Assembly (NCBI RefSeq): GCF_001571085.1
Contig: NZ_BCTC01000022.1
Coordinates: forward strand, 1-64,000
Direction: 5' to 3'
Length of the DNA: 64,000 bases
DNA from: Azohydromonas lata NBRC 102462
Lineage (GTDB): Bacteria; Pseudomonadota; Gammaproteobacteria; Burkholderiales; Burkholderiaceae_C
A program made the position numbers and the translations under genes. Shown here one piece after another: positions 1 through 8,522 of this stretch (its first letter is position 1; every line of letters starts with the position of its first letter). The notes under the pieces are model-generated. The model was not told the origin of the DNA, searched no databases, and saw only the letters and a program-made list of their open reading frames with translations.

Positions 1-1
1 T

Positions 2-193
2 GGGGCGGGGTTGATATTGGAAGGCGGCAATGTGGAATTCGTGGCGCCGGGGACGTTGACGATGCGGGCGGGGAAAAGAAGTTTTGTCGGACCGTCGAGA
101 TACCAATATTCCATGCCGGTGCTTCCCCAACAGATATGCGTCCAATGTCTATTCAAAGCACGGGCTAGCGGCGCGCCATTTGTGTTGCGTTGA
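2..193 (+). CDS. VgrG C-terminal tail (partial, type VI secretion spike)
   Basis: The frame is open to the left edge, so only about the last 63 residues of a larger protein are present. They carry the run NVEFVAPGTLTMRAGKRSFVGP followed by a VC-V-CL-like segment (ICVQCLF) and a short G-PF end. This is the usual end of Burkholderiales VgrG proteins, after the DUF2345 beta region. VgrG forms the trimeric tip of the type VI secretion puncturing device and carries effectors. The next genes encode an adaptor and a phospholipase-type effector, which supports the reading. The family call rests on this short tail and the context; the gp27/gp5-like core lies outside the window. Confidence 0.72.
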   Translation, partial: GAGLILEGGNVEFVAPGTLTMRAGKRSFVGPSRYQYSMPVLPQQICVQCLFKARASGAPFVLR

Positions 194-205
194 AGAAGGG
201 TCAAA

Positions 206-1054
206 GTGCAAAACTCCAACACGTTTATGGAAGCCGTATTGAACTTGAGCCCTGGTACGGACAGTTGCTTATATGCCTTGGTGGACCATGCCGGCGCACC
301 AGGTTTATTGAACCGCTTGCATGACTATCCGACAACACCCTGGGTAAATTTATTTTCAGGGTCGCGGGAAGAGTTGTCTATTGAGGCTGCACCGCTGCTG
401 CTGACACTGCAACCGCCGCTAAAATCTTGGTGGCTGCCATGGCTGCATACCGCCTGCCTGGAAAGCACCAGCCTGACCTTGCTGTATTCCAGTATAGATC
501 CGCAAATACTGGTCAATGGCCTTAAAAAGAGGCTGAACGTCATGCTGCCGGACGATGTGCCGGCGCTGTTGCGGTATTTCGATACACGAATTCTTGAATC
601 GCTACTGAAGGTATTGGAGCCTGAGCAGCGAGGGGAATTTCTGGGTATTGCATCACGATGGATTTGGCTAGACCGAGCAGGAAAACTCCAAACGCTCAAA
701 GCAGTTCCGACATCTGAGGACTTATGGCCTTCGCTATTCATATTCTCAGAGCAACAACAAAACTTGATGATTGACACAGCGGACGTTGACGTGCTCGTGC
801 AGCAAATGCTGACGCATGGATGGGACTTGTGTGCAACCCATTCACGAGCGCAACTCCACGAACTTGCCTACAGTGCCTTGGCAAACGCAAAAGAATTTGG
901 AATTGAAGGCATGCCGTCACAAACACTTTTCGCATTGGCATGTTTGCAATTAGGCCTAAACTTCACAAAGGAAGCGAAATGGGCAGCATTGCTCCACAAA
1001 GTTCGAAACAGGGAGATAAGTTTTGAAGATGCAATTCAACAAACAGGACTTTGA
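206..1054 (+). CDS. DUF4123 type VI effector adaptor (Tap/TEC-like)
   Basis: This 282-residue protein has the DUF4123 pattern in its first half: an opening CLYALVDHAG, then an aromatic, leucine-rich stretch with WVNLFSG and WWLPWLH. DUF4123 proteins are chaperone/adaptors that load a specific effector onto the VgrG tip in the cytoplasm and are not secreted. The gene starts at GTG, 12 bases after the vgrG stop, with a purine-rich GAAGAAGGG just upstream; an ATG 21 bases further in is a weaker alternative. Its place between vgrG and the DUF2235 effector gene is typical. The second half (about residues 150-282) shows no motif I can name and probably recognises the cognate effector. Confidence 0.82.
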   Translation: MQNSNTFMEAVLNLSPGTDSCLYALVDHAGAPGLLNRLHDYPTTPWVNLFSGSREELSIEAAPLLLTLQPPLKSWWLPWLHTACLESTSLTLLYSSIDPQILVNGLKKRLNVMLPDDVPALLRYFDTRILESLLKVLEPEQRGEFLGIASRWIWLDRAGKLQTLKAVPTSEDLWPSLFIFSEQQQNLMIDTADVDVLVQQMLTHGWDLCATHSRAQLHELAYSALANAKEFGIEGMPSQTLFALACLQLGLNFTKEAKWAALLHKVRNREISFEDAIQQTGL

Positions 1055-1066
1055 GAACACGGACAA

Positions 1067-1657
1067 ATGAAAATATCTACAGTAAACAGCTTGGATATGA
1101 GCAAAATTATTATTTCACAACGCGCCATTCGGCTCATATGCCTCTTGGTGTTCTACGCAGGAGGGACTCTGATTGCCAGCCAAAAAAATGAAGCCAACGC
1201 AGAAAATTCTCTCGATTATTTGACCGCCAAACCCATAGGTCTTGGCATTCACGGCTTTAATTATACGGATCTCGTTATTGAATGGTTTTCGATCAATGGC
1301 CGAGGTGGGGGCAACATTGCCGTGAGTTCACCCACCAGCGGAGGCGGCGGAACGACATGTTGCTTCCCCTGGCGGGCCGGAAGAATTTCTGCCATGAAGG
1401 TGGAAATTGAGTGGATGCGGATCGTGAACCAAAAACGACGCTGGTGCAAAAAAACCACCATGATTCAGCCGCCCTTCCCTGACAAGCCATTTGCCGTTGC
1501 AGTGCACTTCATGCCTGATGGCAGCATCATCCCAGAAATAACATCTAACTTTCCAAAAACAAAACTGCAACTAGAAAGATATGACCCCGGACACCGCAAA
1601 GAGTCCGGCAATGCAATTCACGACGAAGAGGTTGCGGAGTGCAGGCATGTCTACTAA
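1067..1657 (+). CDS. DUF3304-like protein, probable Tle1 immunity protein
   Basis: This 196-residue protein has one N-terminal hydrophobic segment (about residues 20-38), which is a signal peptide or membrane anchor. No clear lipobox cysteine follows it, whereas many DUF3304 proteins are lipoproteins. The body has the DUF3304 hallmark: a Y-T-D start, an F-S-V/I-NG turn, the SPTSGGGG-x-x-CC block near residues 87-98 and W/C positions after it. Genes of this family sit beside DUF2235 phospholipase effectors in Burkholderiales type VI loci and are thought to neutralise them in the periplasm. Here the gene overlaps the effector start by 11 bases, so the two are likely translated together. The immunity role is inferred from context. 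Confidence 0.68.
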   Translation: MKISTVNSLDMSKIIISQRAIRLICLLVFYAGGTLIASQKNEANAENSLDYLTAKPIGLGIHGFNYTDLVIEWFSINGRGGGNIAVSSPTSGGGGTTCCFPWRAGRISAMKVEIEWMRIVNQKRRWCKKTTMIQPPFPDKPFAVAVHFMPDGSIIPEITSNFPKTKLQLERYDPGHRKESGNAIHDEEVAECRHVY

Positions 1658-3620
1658 AGGACACTACACAGCAGCACAATCAAAAGTCAATCTTCAATTT
1701 AGCGCCAGCCTAGCGAATACCACAGGACAGCCAGCATCAAAAGCTGCCCTCCCTCTGCAGAGACCTATCACTCTTACAGAGCGGAGCGTATGCATAAATT
1801 CTGCAAAACTGGCTTCTCCCGCAACTTCAGGCTGCGAGCAGACCATAACGGTAAGCCTATTTTTTGATGGCACAGGAAACAACCTGGATGCAGACATTAC
1901 CACTTACGAATTAAGCAACGTCGCCAAATTATATTTAGCACATATTGAATCCGACTCAACCCAAGGCCTGCACCGACTTTACATTCCAGGAATTGGAACA
2001 TATTTTGAAGAAATTGGAGATCCGGGCGGAACCCCGGAAGGCATGGGTTTTGGAGCATGGGGACAACATCGCATAGACTGGGCCATTTCCCAATTCGACA
2101 AAATTATTTCCGAAGCCGCAGCAATCGCCATGAATCCACGAAACAAAGTAAATTCCATCAATGTGGCAGCATTTGGCTTCAGTCGCGGCGCCACATTGGC
2201 ACGCGCATTTGCCAGAGAGCTTCAAAAAAAGTGCAGCAAGACAAGCGAGGGTTGGAAACTAATTAAATATCAATATCCGATGAATTTCTATTTTCTAGGC
2301 TTATGGGATACTGTCGCATCTGTTGGCTTGCCCCTGAGCGGTAACACGACATCAAATGCCCAGGCATTTAAAATTGTAGACACCTCAATCGCCATGAAAC
2401 AGCGAAATCAAGGCAACAATGGGGTTAAATCACTTGCATTCAAGCCTTATGGAGCAGATCCTGCCCCTGGCCCATACGACGGGCATTCAACATGGGCGCA
2501 CCCACTAGACATACCACCCATGGTTAAAAAGTGTGTACACATGATTGCTGCACACGAAACAAGAAACTCTTTTCCACTCGATAGCTGCCGAAGAAACAAT
2601 ACCTATCCACCAAGTACAGAAGAAATGGTTTATCCTGGCGTGCACTCAGACGTCGGCGGCGGTTATCGGCCTGGAGAAGGCGCTCGGAGCTTGAAGCCCG
2701 GCCAATTATTAAGCTTACTACCTCTACGTGTCATGCATCGCCTAGCTTATTCCCATGGCGTGCCGCTCTACTCACTACAGGAAATATCCTATGGAGAAAC
2801 AGCACATGCTTTTGGCACCGACATTCATAGCCAAAAAGAGTTTGGCAAAACAGTTTCACTTTGGCAGCACTATATGGAGCATATCAACCTGACGCAGATG
2901 GATCTCGGCCACCAGATCAATGCACATATGCGACTTTATTACGAATGGCGCTTCTACAAAATACGTCAAAACAGAGATGCGCGAGCCAGGCGCACCGACA
3001 CAAGTGACCAAGTTGAATTAAATTTACTTGAGCAGCAATGGAAATATGAAAAAGGAGAACTACAAAAGCAGATGAACGCTGCAAAAAAAGAAGCGGATGA
3101 AGCGCAATCAAATTTCATGCGCGCACAGGAGCGTTTGAGCGCAGCGAAATCTGATAACCGGCGACTGGGCATTCCAATTAAACCATCTCTAATTTCATAC
3201 GCAGATTCCGCAAAAGACATTTCCGACGCCGCCAAAGACCAATATCTGAGACTCAAAGCACGCCACGACACTTTACCTGATAGCGACGGCTCACTCGCAC
3301 GCAATCTCGATATATATGATGACCAACTGATGTCCGATGTGAAAATTATTCGCTCAACATTAGTCAACAATCCTCTGTTGCCCATCCGCCCCCATTACCA
3401 CAATCTACTGGACGCATTCGAGGCAGAATTCGTACACAACAAAGGCTTGCGCGACCCAAAAATTATTGAGTTTTTTGATACCTATGTGCACGACTCATTG
3501 GCTGCCTTCGCAAAAGATGCAACGCTGCCCTCTGATCCGCGCGTTATTTACATCGGAGATGACGTCAAATCACAGCACGCTTCATCTACCCATGATGTGC
3601 CCAATACGAGCAACGCCTGA
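1647..3620 (+). CDS. Tle1-type type VI lipase effector (DUF2235)
   Basis: The product is about 657 residues from the ATG at 1647, which has GGAG at a good distance; an ATG 66 bases upstream lies deep in the previous gene and is less likely. A DUF2235 alpha/beta-hydrolase domain starts near residue 68 with SLFFDGTGNN. The nucleophile elbow GFSRG puts the catalytic Ser near residue 179. LWDTVASVG and GVHSDVGGGYRP (His ~333, Asp ~335) supply the other conserved acid and histidine positions. A charged coiled-coil stretch follows at about residues 458-501, and the C-terminal region is unassigned. Tle1 enzymes are phospholipases delivered by VgrG into rival cells. There is no signal peptide, as expected for type VI cargo. 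Base composition is much more A/T-rich than genes further right. Confidence 0.85.
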   Translation: MSTKGHYTAAQSKVNLQFSASLANTTGQPASKAALPLQRPITLTERSVCINSAKLASPATSGCEQTITVSLFFDGTGNNLDADITTYELSNVAKLYLAHIESDSTQGLHRLYIPGIGTYFEEIGDPGGTPEGMGFGAWGQHRIDWAISQFDKIISEAAAIAMNPRNKVNSINVAAFGFSRGATLARAFARELQKKCSKTSEGWKLIKYQYPMNFYFLGLWDTVASVGLPLSGNTTSNAQAFKIVDTSIAMKQRNQGNNGVKSLAFKPYGADPAPGPYDGHSTWAHPLDIPPMVKKCVHMIAAHETRNSFPLDSCRRNNTYPPSTEEMVYPGVHSDVGGGYRPGEGARSLKPGQLLSLLPLRVMHRLAYSHGVPLYSLQEISYGETAHAFGTDIHSQKEFGKTVSLWQHYMEHINLTQMDLGHQINAHMRLYYEWRFYKIRQNRDARARRTDTSDQVELNLLEQQWKYEKGELQKQMNAAKKEADEAQSNFMRAQERLSAAKSDNRRLGIPIKPSLISYADSAKDISDAAKDQYLRLKARHDTLPDSDGSLARNLDIYDDQLMSDVKIIRSTLVNNPLLPIRPHYHNLLDAFEAEFVHNKGLRDPKIIEFFDTYVHDSLAAFAKDATLPSDPRVIYIGDDVKSQHASSTHDVPNTSNA

Positions 3621-3943
3621 TCCTCTGTCCGCAGGGTTGGGGCCGATTTTTTCCACCCAAAGGGGCTTCGGCAATTTATTTATCCATAGCCAACCGCCCC
3701 CAATTGATCACGTCAAGAACTTGGTAGTCCAGCAGCCCTTGCGTTCAGAATTCCAGAAATACACCTGCTTCAACTGATCACAAATATATTTGAACATGTT
3801 TTGAATTCATTTTTCCGAGTTGCAGCACAGGCCCTAAACAGCTCACAAAGCTTATCCAGCCCAATTTTCCCGGAAAATCTACCCTTCCCCAGGCTTTTGC
3901 TTTGCCCCTTTCGCGCTCCTGTCGCCTCGGTACCTCCCCACCC
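3621..3943. other. Intergenic junction between T6SS island and permease gene
   Basis: About 320 bases without a supportable gene. The left part remains A/T-rich like the effector gene; the composition turns to the window's usual high GC close to position 3900. I see no inverted repeats, tRNA fragment or transposase remnant that would mark an insertion end, and no convincing terminator after the effector stop. Short open frames here have no recognisable content. Confidence 0.5.
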
Positions 3944-6442
3944 GTGATCCCCCTCTTCCGCCAACTCGTCCTCCCCGAATGGCGCCACCACCCGTGGCGG
4001 CTGGCCGTGGCGGTGCTGTCCGTGGCCTTGGGCGTGGCGCTGGCGTTTTCCGTCCAGTTGATCAACCGCTCGGCCCTGGACGAGTTCGCCAACGCCGCGC
4101 GCGCCGCCGCGGGCGAGCCCGACGTCTCGCTGCGCAGCCCCGCCCAAGGGGCGCTGGAGGACGCCTGGTTCGAGCGCGTCGCCCTGTCGCCCCTGGTCCA
4201 GGCCGCCAGCCCGGTGCTGGAAATCGACGCCGCCGCGCTGGACGCCGCCGGGCAGCGGCTGTCTTTGAAACTCCTGGGCGTGGACGCGCTGCGCGTGGCC
4301 CCGCTGGGCGCGGCCCTCATGCCTGTGCCCATGAAGGGCTCCTCACTCACCGCCGTCCTGGAGCCGGACGCCGTCTTCCTCAATGCCGCGGCGCTGCAGC
4401 GGCTGCACCTGTCGCCCGGCGACACGCTCACGCTGCAGTGGGGTTTGCAAAAGCTGCCGCTGCGCATCCAGGGCACGGTCACGGCGGGCGGCGCGCCGCT
4501 GGCGGTCATGGACTTGTCGGCGGCACAGACGCGCTTCGCTTCCGGAAAGCTCTCGCGCGTGGACATCCGCCTGACCGGCGGCGCCGACGCGCGTGCGCTG
4601 CGCCAGGCGCTGCAGTTGCCGGACGGCCTGCAGCTCGCCGAACCGCAGGCGGCGGCACAAAAGGTCAGCGACCTCTCCCGCGCCTACCGCGTCAACCTGA
4701 CCGTGCTGGCACTGGTGGCACTGTTCGTGGGCGGCTTCCTCGTCTTCTCGGTGCTGGCCCTGTCGGTGGCGCAACGCACGCCGCAACTGGCGCTGCTGGG
4801 GGTGCTCGGCCTGTCGGCCCACCAGCGCCGCGGCCTGGTGCTGGCCGAGTCGGCCGCCATTGGCGCGTTGGGCAGCGTGCTGGGTCTGGCCCTGGGCACC
4901 GCACTGGCCGCAGGCGCGCTGCGCTGGCTGGCGGGCGACTTGGGCGGCGGCTACTTCCCCGGCATCGCGCCGCGGCTGCAGTTCTCGGGGCCGGCGGCGC
5001 TGGTGTTCGGCGCCCTGGGCATGGTGGCCGCCCTGGCCGGGGGCTGGTGGCCGGCACGGCTGGCGCAGCAGATGGCACCGGCCCAGGCCATCAAGGGTTT
5101 GGGCGGCTCCGTTCCCGCCGCGCCGGCCTGGCGCGCGCCCGCCCTGCTGGCCCTGGGCGGCTTGATGGCGCTGGCCCCGCCCGTGGCCGGGCTGCCGCTG
5201 CCGGCCTACGTGTCGGTGGCGCTGCTGCTGTTGGGCGGCATCACCTGCGTGCCGGCGGCCGTGGCGCTGCTGCTGGCGCGGCTGCAGCCCCGCTCGGCCC
5301 TGCCGCTGCTGGCGGTGCAGCGCGCGCGGCACGAACAGCATGCGGCCAGCGTCGCCATGGCGGGCGTGGTGTCCAGCCTGGCGCTGGCGGTGGCGCTGAC
5401 GGTGATGGTCGCGAGCTTCCGCAACGGCGTGGCCCAGTGGCTGGACGCGGTGCTGCCCGCCGACCTCTACGTGCGCAGCGGCACGCAGGGCCAGGGTGAC
5501 ACGGCCTTCCTGCCGCCGGAGTTCGTCACCGCCGCCGCCCGCGTGCAGGGCGTGGCGCGCGCTGACGGGCTGCGCGTGCGCCCGCTGCAGCTCGACCCGG
5601 CCCGTCCAACGGTCAGCCTGGTGGCGCGGCCCCTGGCGGATGCCTCGCGCGACCTGCCCATGCTGGGCCGCCCGCTGCCGCCGCAAGGCACGCTGCCCGC
5701 CGTGTACGTGAGCGAGGCCATGGTGGACCTCTACGGCGCCCGCCCCGGGACGACGCTGAAGCTGCCCCTGGGCGGCGCGCAGCCCGTGCAGGTGCAGGTG
5801 CTGGGCGTGTGGCGCGACTACGCGCGGCAGTTCGGCGCCGTGGCCATGGAGCTGCGCGACTACAGGCGGCTCACGGGCGACGCGCGCGTCAACGACCTGG
5901 CGCTGTGGCTGGCGCCAGATGCCTCGGCCGACGCCGTGCAAGAGCGGCTGCGCGCGCTGTCACCGGAGGCAGGGCTGCTGGAATTCGCCCTGCCGGCACA
6001 GATTCGCGGCATCTCGCTGGGTATTTTCGACCGCAGCTTCGCCGTCACTTACTACCTGCAGGCGGTGGCCATAGGCATTGGGCTGTTCGGCATCGCGGCA
6101 AGTTTTTCGGCACAGGTGATGGCGCGGCGGCGCGAATTCGGCCTGCTCGCCCACCTGGGCTTTACAAGGCGCCAAGTGGTGGCGGTGGTCGGTGGCGAGG
6201 GAGCGGCGTGGACGGCGGCGGGGGCGCTGGTCGGCCTGGGGCTTGGGCTGCTGGTGAGCGTGGTGCTGGTGAAAGTGGTCAACCCGCAGAGCTTCCACTG
6301 GACCATGGAGCTGCTGCTGCCTTGGTCGCGCTTGGGCGCGCTGTGCGCGGCGGTGGTGGCGGCGGGCACGCTCACGGCGGCCTTCAGCGCCCGCGCCGCC
6401 GCCGGGCGCGATGCGGTGCTGGCCGTCAAGGAGGACTGGTAG
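3944..6442 (+). CDS. FtsX/MacB-type ABC transporter permease
   Basis: This large inner-membrane protein of about 832 residues has an N-terminal anchor (about residues 15-40), a periplasmic region, an FtsX domain with helices around residues 245-375, a central hydrophobic block and a second FtsX domain at the C-terminus (last ~130 residues). The last domain contains the conserved cytoplasmic loop RRREFGLLAHLGFTRRQV. This doubled-FtsX layout is typical of permeases that move lipid or lipoprotein cargo using a separate LolD-like ATPase. No ATPase gene is next to it here. The GTG at 3944 was chosen because VIPLFRQLVLPEW looks like a natural N-terminus; a TTG 42 bases upstream is possible. Neither has a strong ribosome site. 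Confidence 0.8.
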   Translation: MIPLFRQLVLPEWRHHPWRLAVAVLSVALGVALAFSVQLINRSALDEFANAARAAAGEPDVSLRSPAQGALEDAWFERVALSPLVQAASPVLEIDAAALDAAGQRLSLKLLGVDALRVAPLGAALMPVPMKGSSLTAVLEPDAVFLNAAALQRLHLSPGDTLTLQWGLQKLPLRIQGTVTAGGAPLAVMDLSAAQTRFASGKLSRVDIRLTGGADARALRQALQLPDGLQLAEPQAAAQKVSDLSRAYRVNLTVLALVALFVGGFLVFSVLALSVAQRTPQLALLGVLGLSAHQRRGLVLAESAAIGALGSVLGLALGTALAAGALRWLAGDLGGGYFPGIAPRLQFSGPAALVFGALGMVAALAGGWWPARLAQQMAPAQAIKGLGGSVPAAPAWRAPALLALGGLMALAPPVAGLPLPAYVSVALLLLGGITCVPAAVALLLARLQPRSALPLLAVQRARHEQHAASVAMAGVVSSLALAVALTVMVASFRNGVAQWLDAVLPADLYVRSGTQGQGDTAFLPPEFVTAAARVQGVARADGLRVRPLQLDPARPTVSLVARPLADASRDLPMLGRPLPPQGTLPAVYVSEAMVDLYGARPGTTLKLPLGGAQPVQVQVLGVWRDYARQFGAVAMELRDYRRLTGDARVNDLALWLAPDASADAVQERLRALSPEAGLLEFALPAQIRGISLGIFDRSFAVTYYLQAVAIGIGLFGIAASFSAQVMARRREFGLLAHLGFTRRQVVAVVGGEGAAWTAAGALVGLGLGLLVSVVLVKVVNPQSFHWTMELLLPWSRLGALCAAVVAAGTLTAAFSARAAAGRDAVLAVKEDW

Positions 6443-6781
6443 GGCAGCACGCGCCGGGAGCGCAAGGCCTTCCACGCGCCTCGCAGGGCCTAACACACGA
6501 CAGCCCGCCTTCGGGGGTTGGCCGCCGCGGCCCACCCTTGCTTGCAGGCGTGCAATTGCGGGCATGAACCGTGTACCCACCCCCTTTAACTCCAGCAAAT
6601 TCAATAGATCTGAAGCAACGCTTACGAATTGTCGGGATATTCAAGCTCACTCGAAAACTAAAACACCTTCGCTCACACCAGCAGATTCCTTGCCCGCCTC
6701 AGTGCGCCCCATTTACGGGCACCAGAGCTGTCGGAGAATGAATTTGCTGTATTTCCTCAAATGCACAAGGAGCGAAACAAG
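6443..6781. other. Intergenic region upstream of the sulfatase gene
   Basis: About 340 bases that turn noticeably A/T-richer from ~6585 onward. No coding potential was recognised. The last 15 bases hold the AAGGAG ribosome site for the sulfatase start. No clear -35/-10 pair could be assigned, although a promoter is expected in the A/T-rich half. Confidence 0.45.
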
Positions 6782-8350
6782 ATGAATTTGTCCCGAGTTT
6801 CCTGGCGGCTGCTGGTGCCGGCCGCGGCGGCGCTGGCGGCGCTGTCCATGCCGGCCGCCGCGCAAAAGCCCAACATCCTGTACATCCTCGTGGACGACAT
6901 GGAACACGAGCTGTACCAGTACATGCCCAAGACCAAGCGGCTGATCGAGGACCAGGGCGTGCTGTTCGACCAGAACTTCACCAGCCTCTCTCTGTGCTGC
7001 CCCTCGCGCACCACCACGCTGCGCGGCCAGTATTCGCACAACACCGGGATATTCACCAACGTCTGGCCCACCGGGGGCTTTGCCAAATTCCACGCCGACG
7101 GCCTGGAAAATTCCACCATCGCCACCTGGCTGCAGCGCGGCGGCTACCGCACGGGGATCATCGGCAAGTATCTCAACGGCTATCCCAATTCCGACGTTGG
7201 CCCGCTCTACATTCCCCCGGGCTGGAATTACTGGTGGGTTCCCAATGGGGGCACGCCTTACGCGCAATACAACTACAGCGTGAATTTCAACGGCCGCACG
7301 GTGAGCTACGGCAACACGGCGCCGGACCATTTCAACGACGTGGCCACGGCGCAGGCGGTGAGCTTCCTGCGCGAATCGGCCAAGGACCCGGCCAAGAAGC
7401 CCTTCTTCCTGTTCTTCACGCCCACGCTGCCGCACGCGCCGGCCACGCCGCCCAAGCGCTACAAGAACATGCTGCTGGACGTGAAGCTGCCGCGTAAGCC
7501 GTCGTTCAACGAGGCCGACATCAGCGACAAGCCGCGCTGGCTGCGCAAGCTGCCGCTGCTCACCGAGGACGAGATCGCGCGCATGCAGACGCTCTACGTC
7601 AAGCGCCGCCAGTCCATGCTGGCGCTGGACGACATGGTGGAGACGCTGGTCAACGAGCTGCAGGCCTCGGGGCAACTGGCCAACACCTACGTGTTCTTCT
7701 CCTCGGACAACGGCTGGCACCAGGGCGAGCACCGGCTGCCCGCGGGCAAGTCGCGGCTGTACGAGGAGGACATCCGCGTGCCGCTGTCCGTGCGCGGCCC
7801 TGGCATCCCGGCCGGGCGCGTGGTGAGGAAGCTCTCGGCCAACGTGGACCTGGCGCCCACCTTCGCCGCCCTGGGCGGCGTGGCGGCGCCGGACTTCGTG
7901 GACGGGCGCTCGCTGGTGCCGCTGTTCAAGGGGCCCAATCCCGCCACCTGGCGCCAGGCGCTGCTGCTGGAAAGCCACACCGGCCTGGCCGGCGAGGCGT
8001 CGGAGCTGGCGTCGGCAGGCGCCACCACCGAGCCTGGGCTGCTGGAGCCTGACGACATGAACGCCAACTCCGCCGCCCTGGCGCCGGCGCCCGCGCACGT
8101 GTACCGCGGCCTGCGCACGGCCTTCGGCTCCACGTTCGCGCTGTTCGACATCGGCGATGCGGAGTACTACGACCTCTACCTGGACCCGTACCAGATGCAA
8201 AACCGCTACAGCACCATGAACGCCGAGCTGCGCACGGCGCTCACCAACCAGCTCACCGCCATGCGCAACGCCAGCGGCGCCGCCCTGCGCGCCGCTGAGG
8301 AGGTGCCCGCCGGCCGCCGTCCGGCCGCCGCCGCCGCAGGCGCCAAGTGA
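6782..8350 (+). CDS. Exported sulfatase, formylglycine type
   Basis: The protein is 522 residues from ATG 6782, which has AAGGAG nine bases upstream and opens a clean signal peptide cut after AAA near residue 27. The mature protein begins with NILYILVDDM (metal ligands Asp38/Asp39). The C-x-P-x-R signature CCPSRTTTLRG puts the cysteine to be converted to formylglycine at residue 72. A later SDNGWHQGEH (about residues 308-317) supplies further metal ligands. Overall it looks like the N-acetylglucosamine-6-sulfatase branch, which hydrolyses sulfate esters of sugars; the true substrate is unknown. It works in the periplasm or outside. No formylglycine-generating enzyme or sulfate transport gene is nearby. 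The last ~25 residues are an Ala/Arg-rich tail. Confidence 0.87.
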   Translation: MNLSRVSWRLLVPAAAALAALSMPAAAQKPNILYILVDDMEHELYQYMPKTKRLIEDQGVLFDQNFTSLSLCCPSRTTTLRGQYSHNTGIFTNVWPTGGFAKFHADGLENSTIATWLQRGGYRTGIIGKYLNGYPNSDVGPLYIPPGWNYWWVPNGGTPYAQYNYSVNFNGRTVSYGNTAPDHFNDVATAQAVSFLRESAKDPAKKPFFLFFTPTLPHAPATPPKRYKNMLLDVKLPRKPSFNEADISDKPRWLRKLPLLTEDEIARMQTLYVKRRQSMLALDDMVETLVNELQASGQLANTYVFFSSDNGWHQGEHRLPAGKSRLYEEDIRVPLSVRGPGIPAGRVVRKLSANVDLAPTFAALGGVAAPDFVDGRSLVPLFKGPNPATWRQALLLESHTGLAGEASELASAGATTEPGLLEPDDMNANSAALAPAPAHVYRGLRTAFGSTFALFDIGDAEYYDLYLDPYQMQNRYSTMNAELRTALTNQLTAMRNASGAALRAAEEVPAGRRPAAAAAGAK

Positions 8351-8413
8351 CGCCTCGCGCCTGACCCTGTTTTGGGGTGCGCTGCCGGGGCCTCCCGGGC
8401 AGCGTCTTGCAGG

Positions 8414-8458
8414 GCGCCGGTCTCCCGTCCGCGTTGGGCGAGGGACCGGCGCTTTTTT
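8414..8458 (+). terminator. Rho-independent terminator after the sulfatase gene
   Basis: A perfect 9-bp stem (GCGCCGGTC at 8414-8422 and GACCGGCGC at 8444-8452) is followed at once by six T residues. It lies 64 bases past the sulfatase stop on the plus strand. Confidence 0.85.
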
Positions 8459-8509
8459 GCGAGCCGGCCTGGGCGGCGCCCTCCCCCGCGGCGGGCCTTC
8501 GCGGCTCCG

Positions 8510-8515
8510 TAGGAT
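8510..8515 (+). promoter_or_regulatory. -10 element directly before the CrtC/AttH-like gene
   Basis: TAGGAT ends seven bases before the chosen ATG (8523), so transcription should begin at or next to the A of the start codon, giving a leaderless mRNA. No good -35 hexamer is visible. The AGG inside it could also act as a weak ribosome site if transcription starts further upstream. Confidence 0.4.
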
Positions 8516-8522
8516 GCCGCCC

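Noticed and set aside
3466-3777. 103-codon frame overlapping the end of the effector gene
   Set aside because: It starts inside the effector gene in another frame, has no ribosome site and no recognisable content.
4343-5941. 532-codon open frame opposite the FtsX-type permease gene
   Set aside because: Composition is Arg/Gln/His-rich without domains, in the antisense frame of a clear membrane protein. High GC leaves such frames open by chance.
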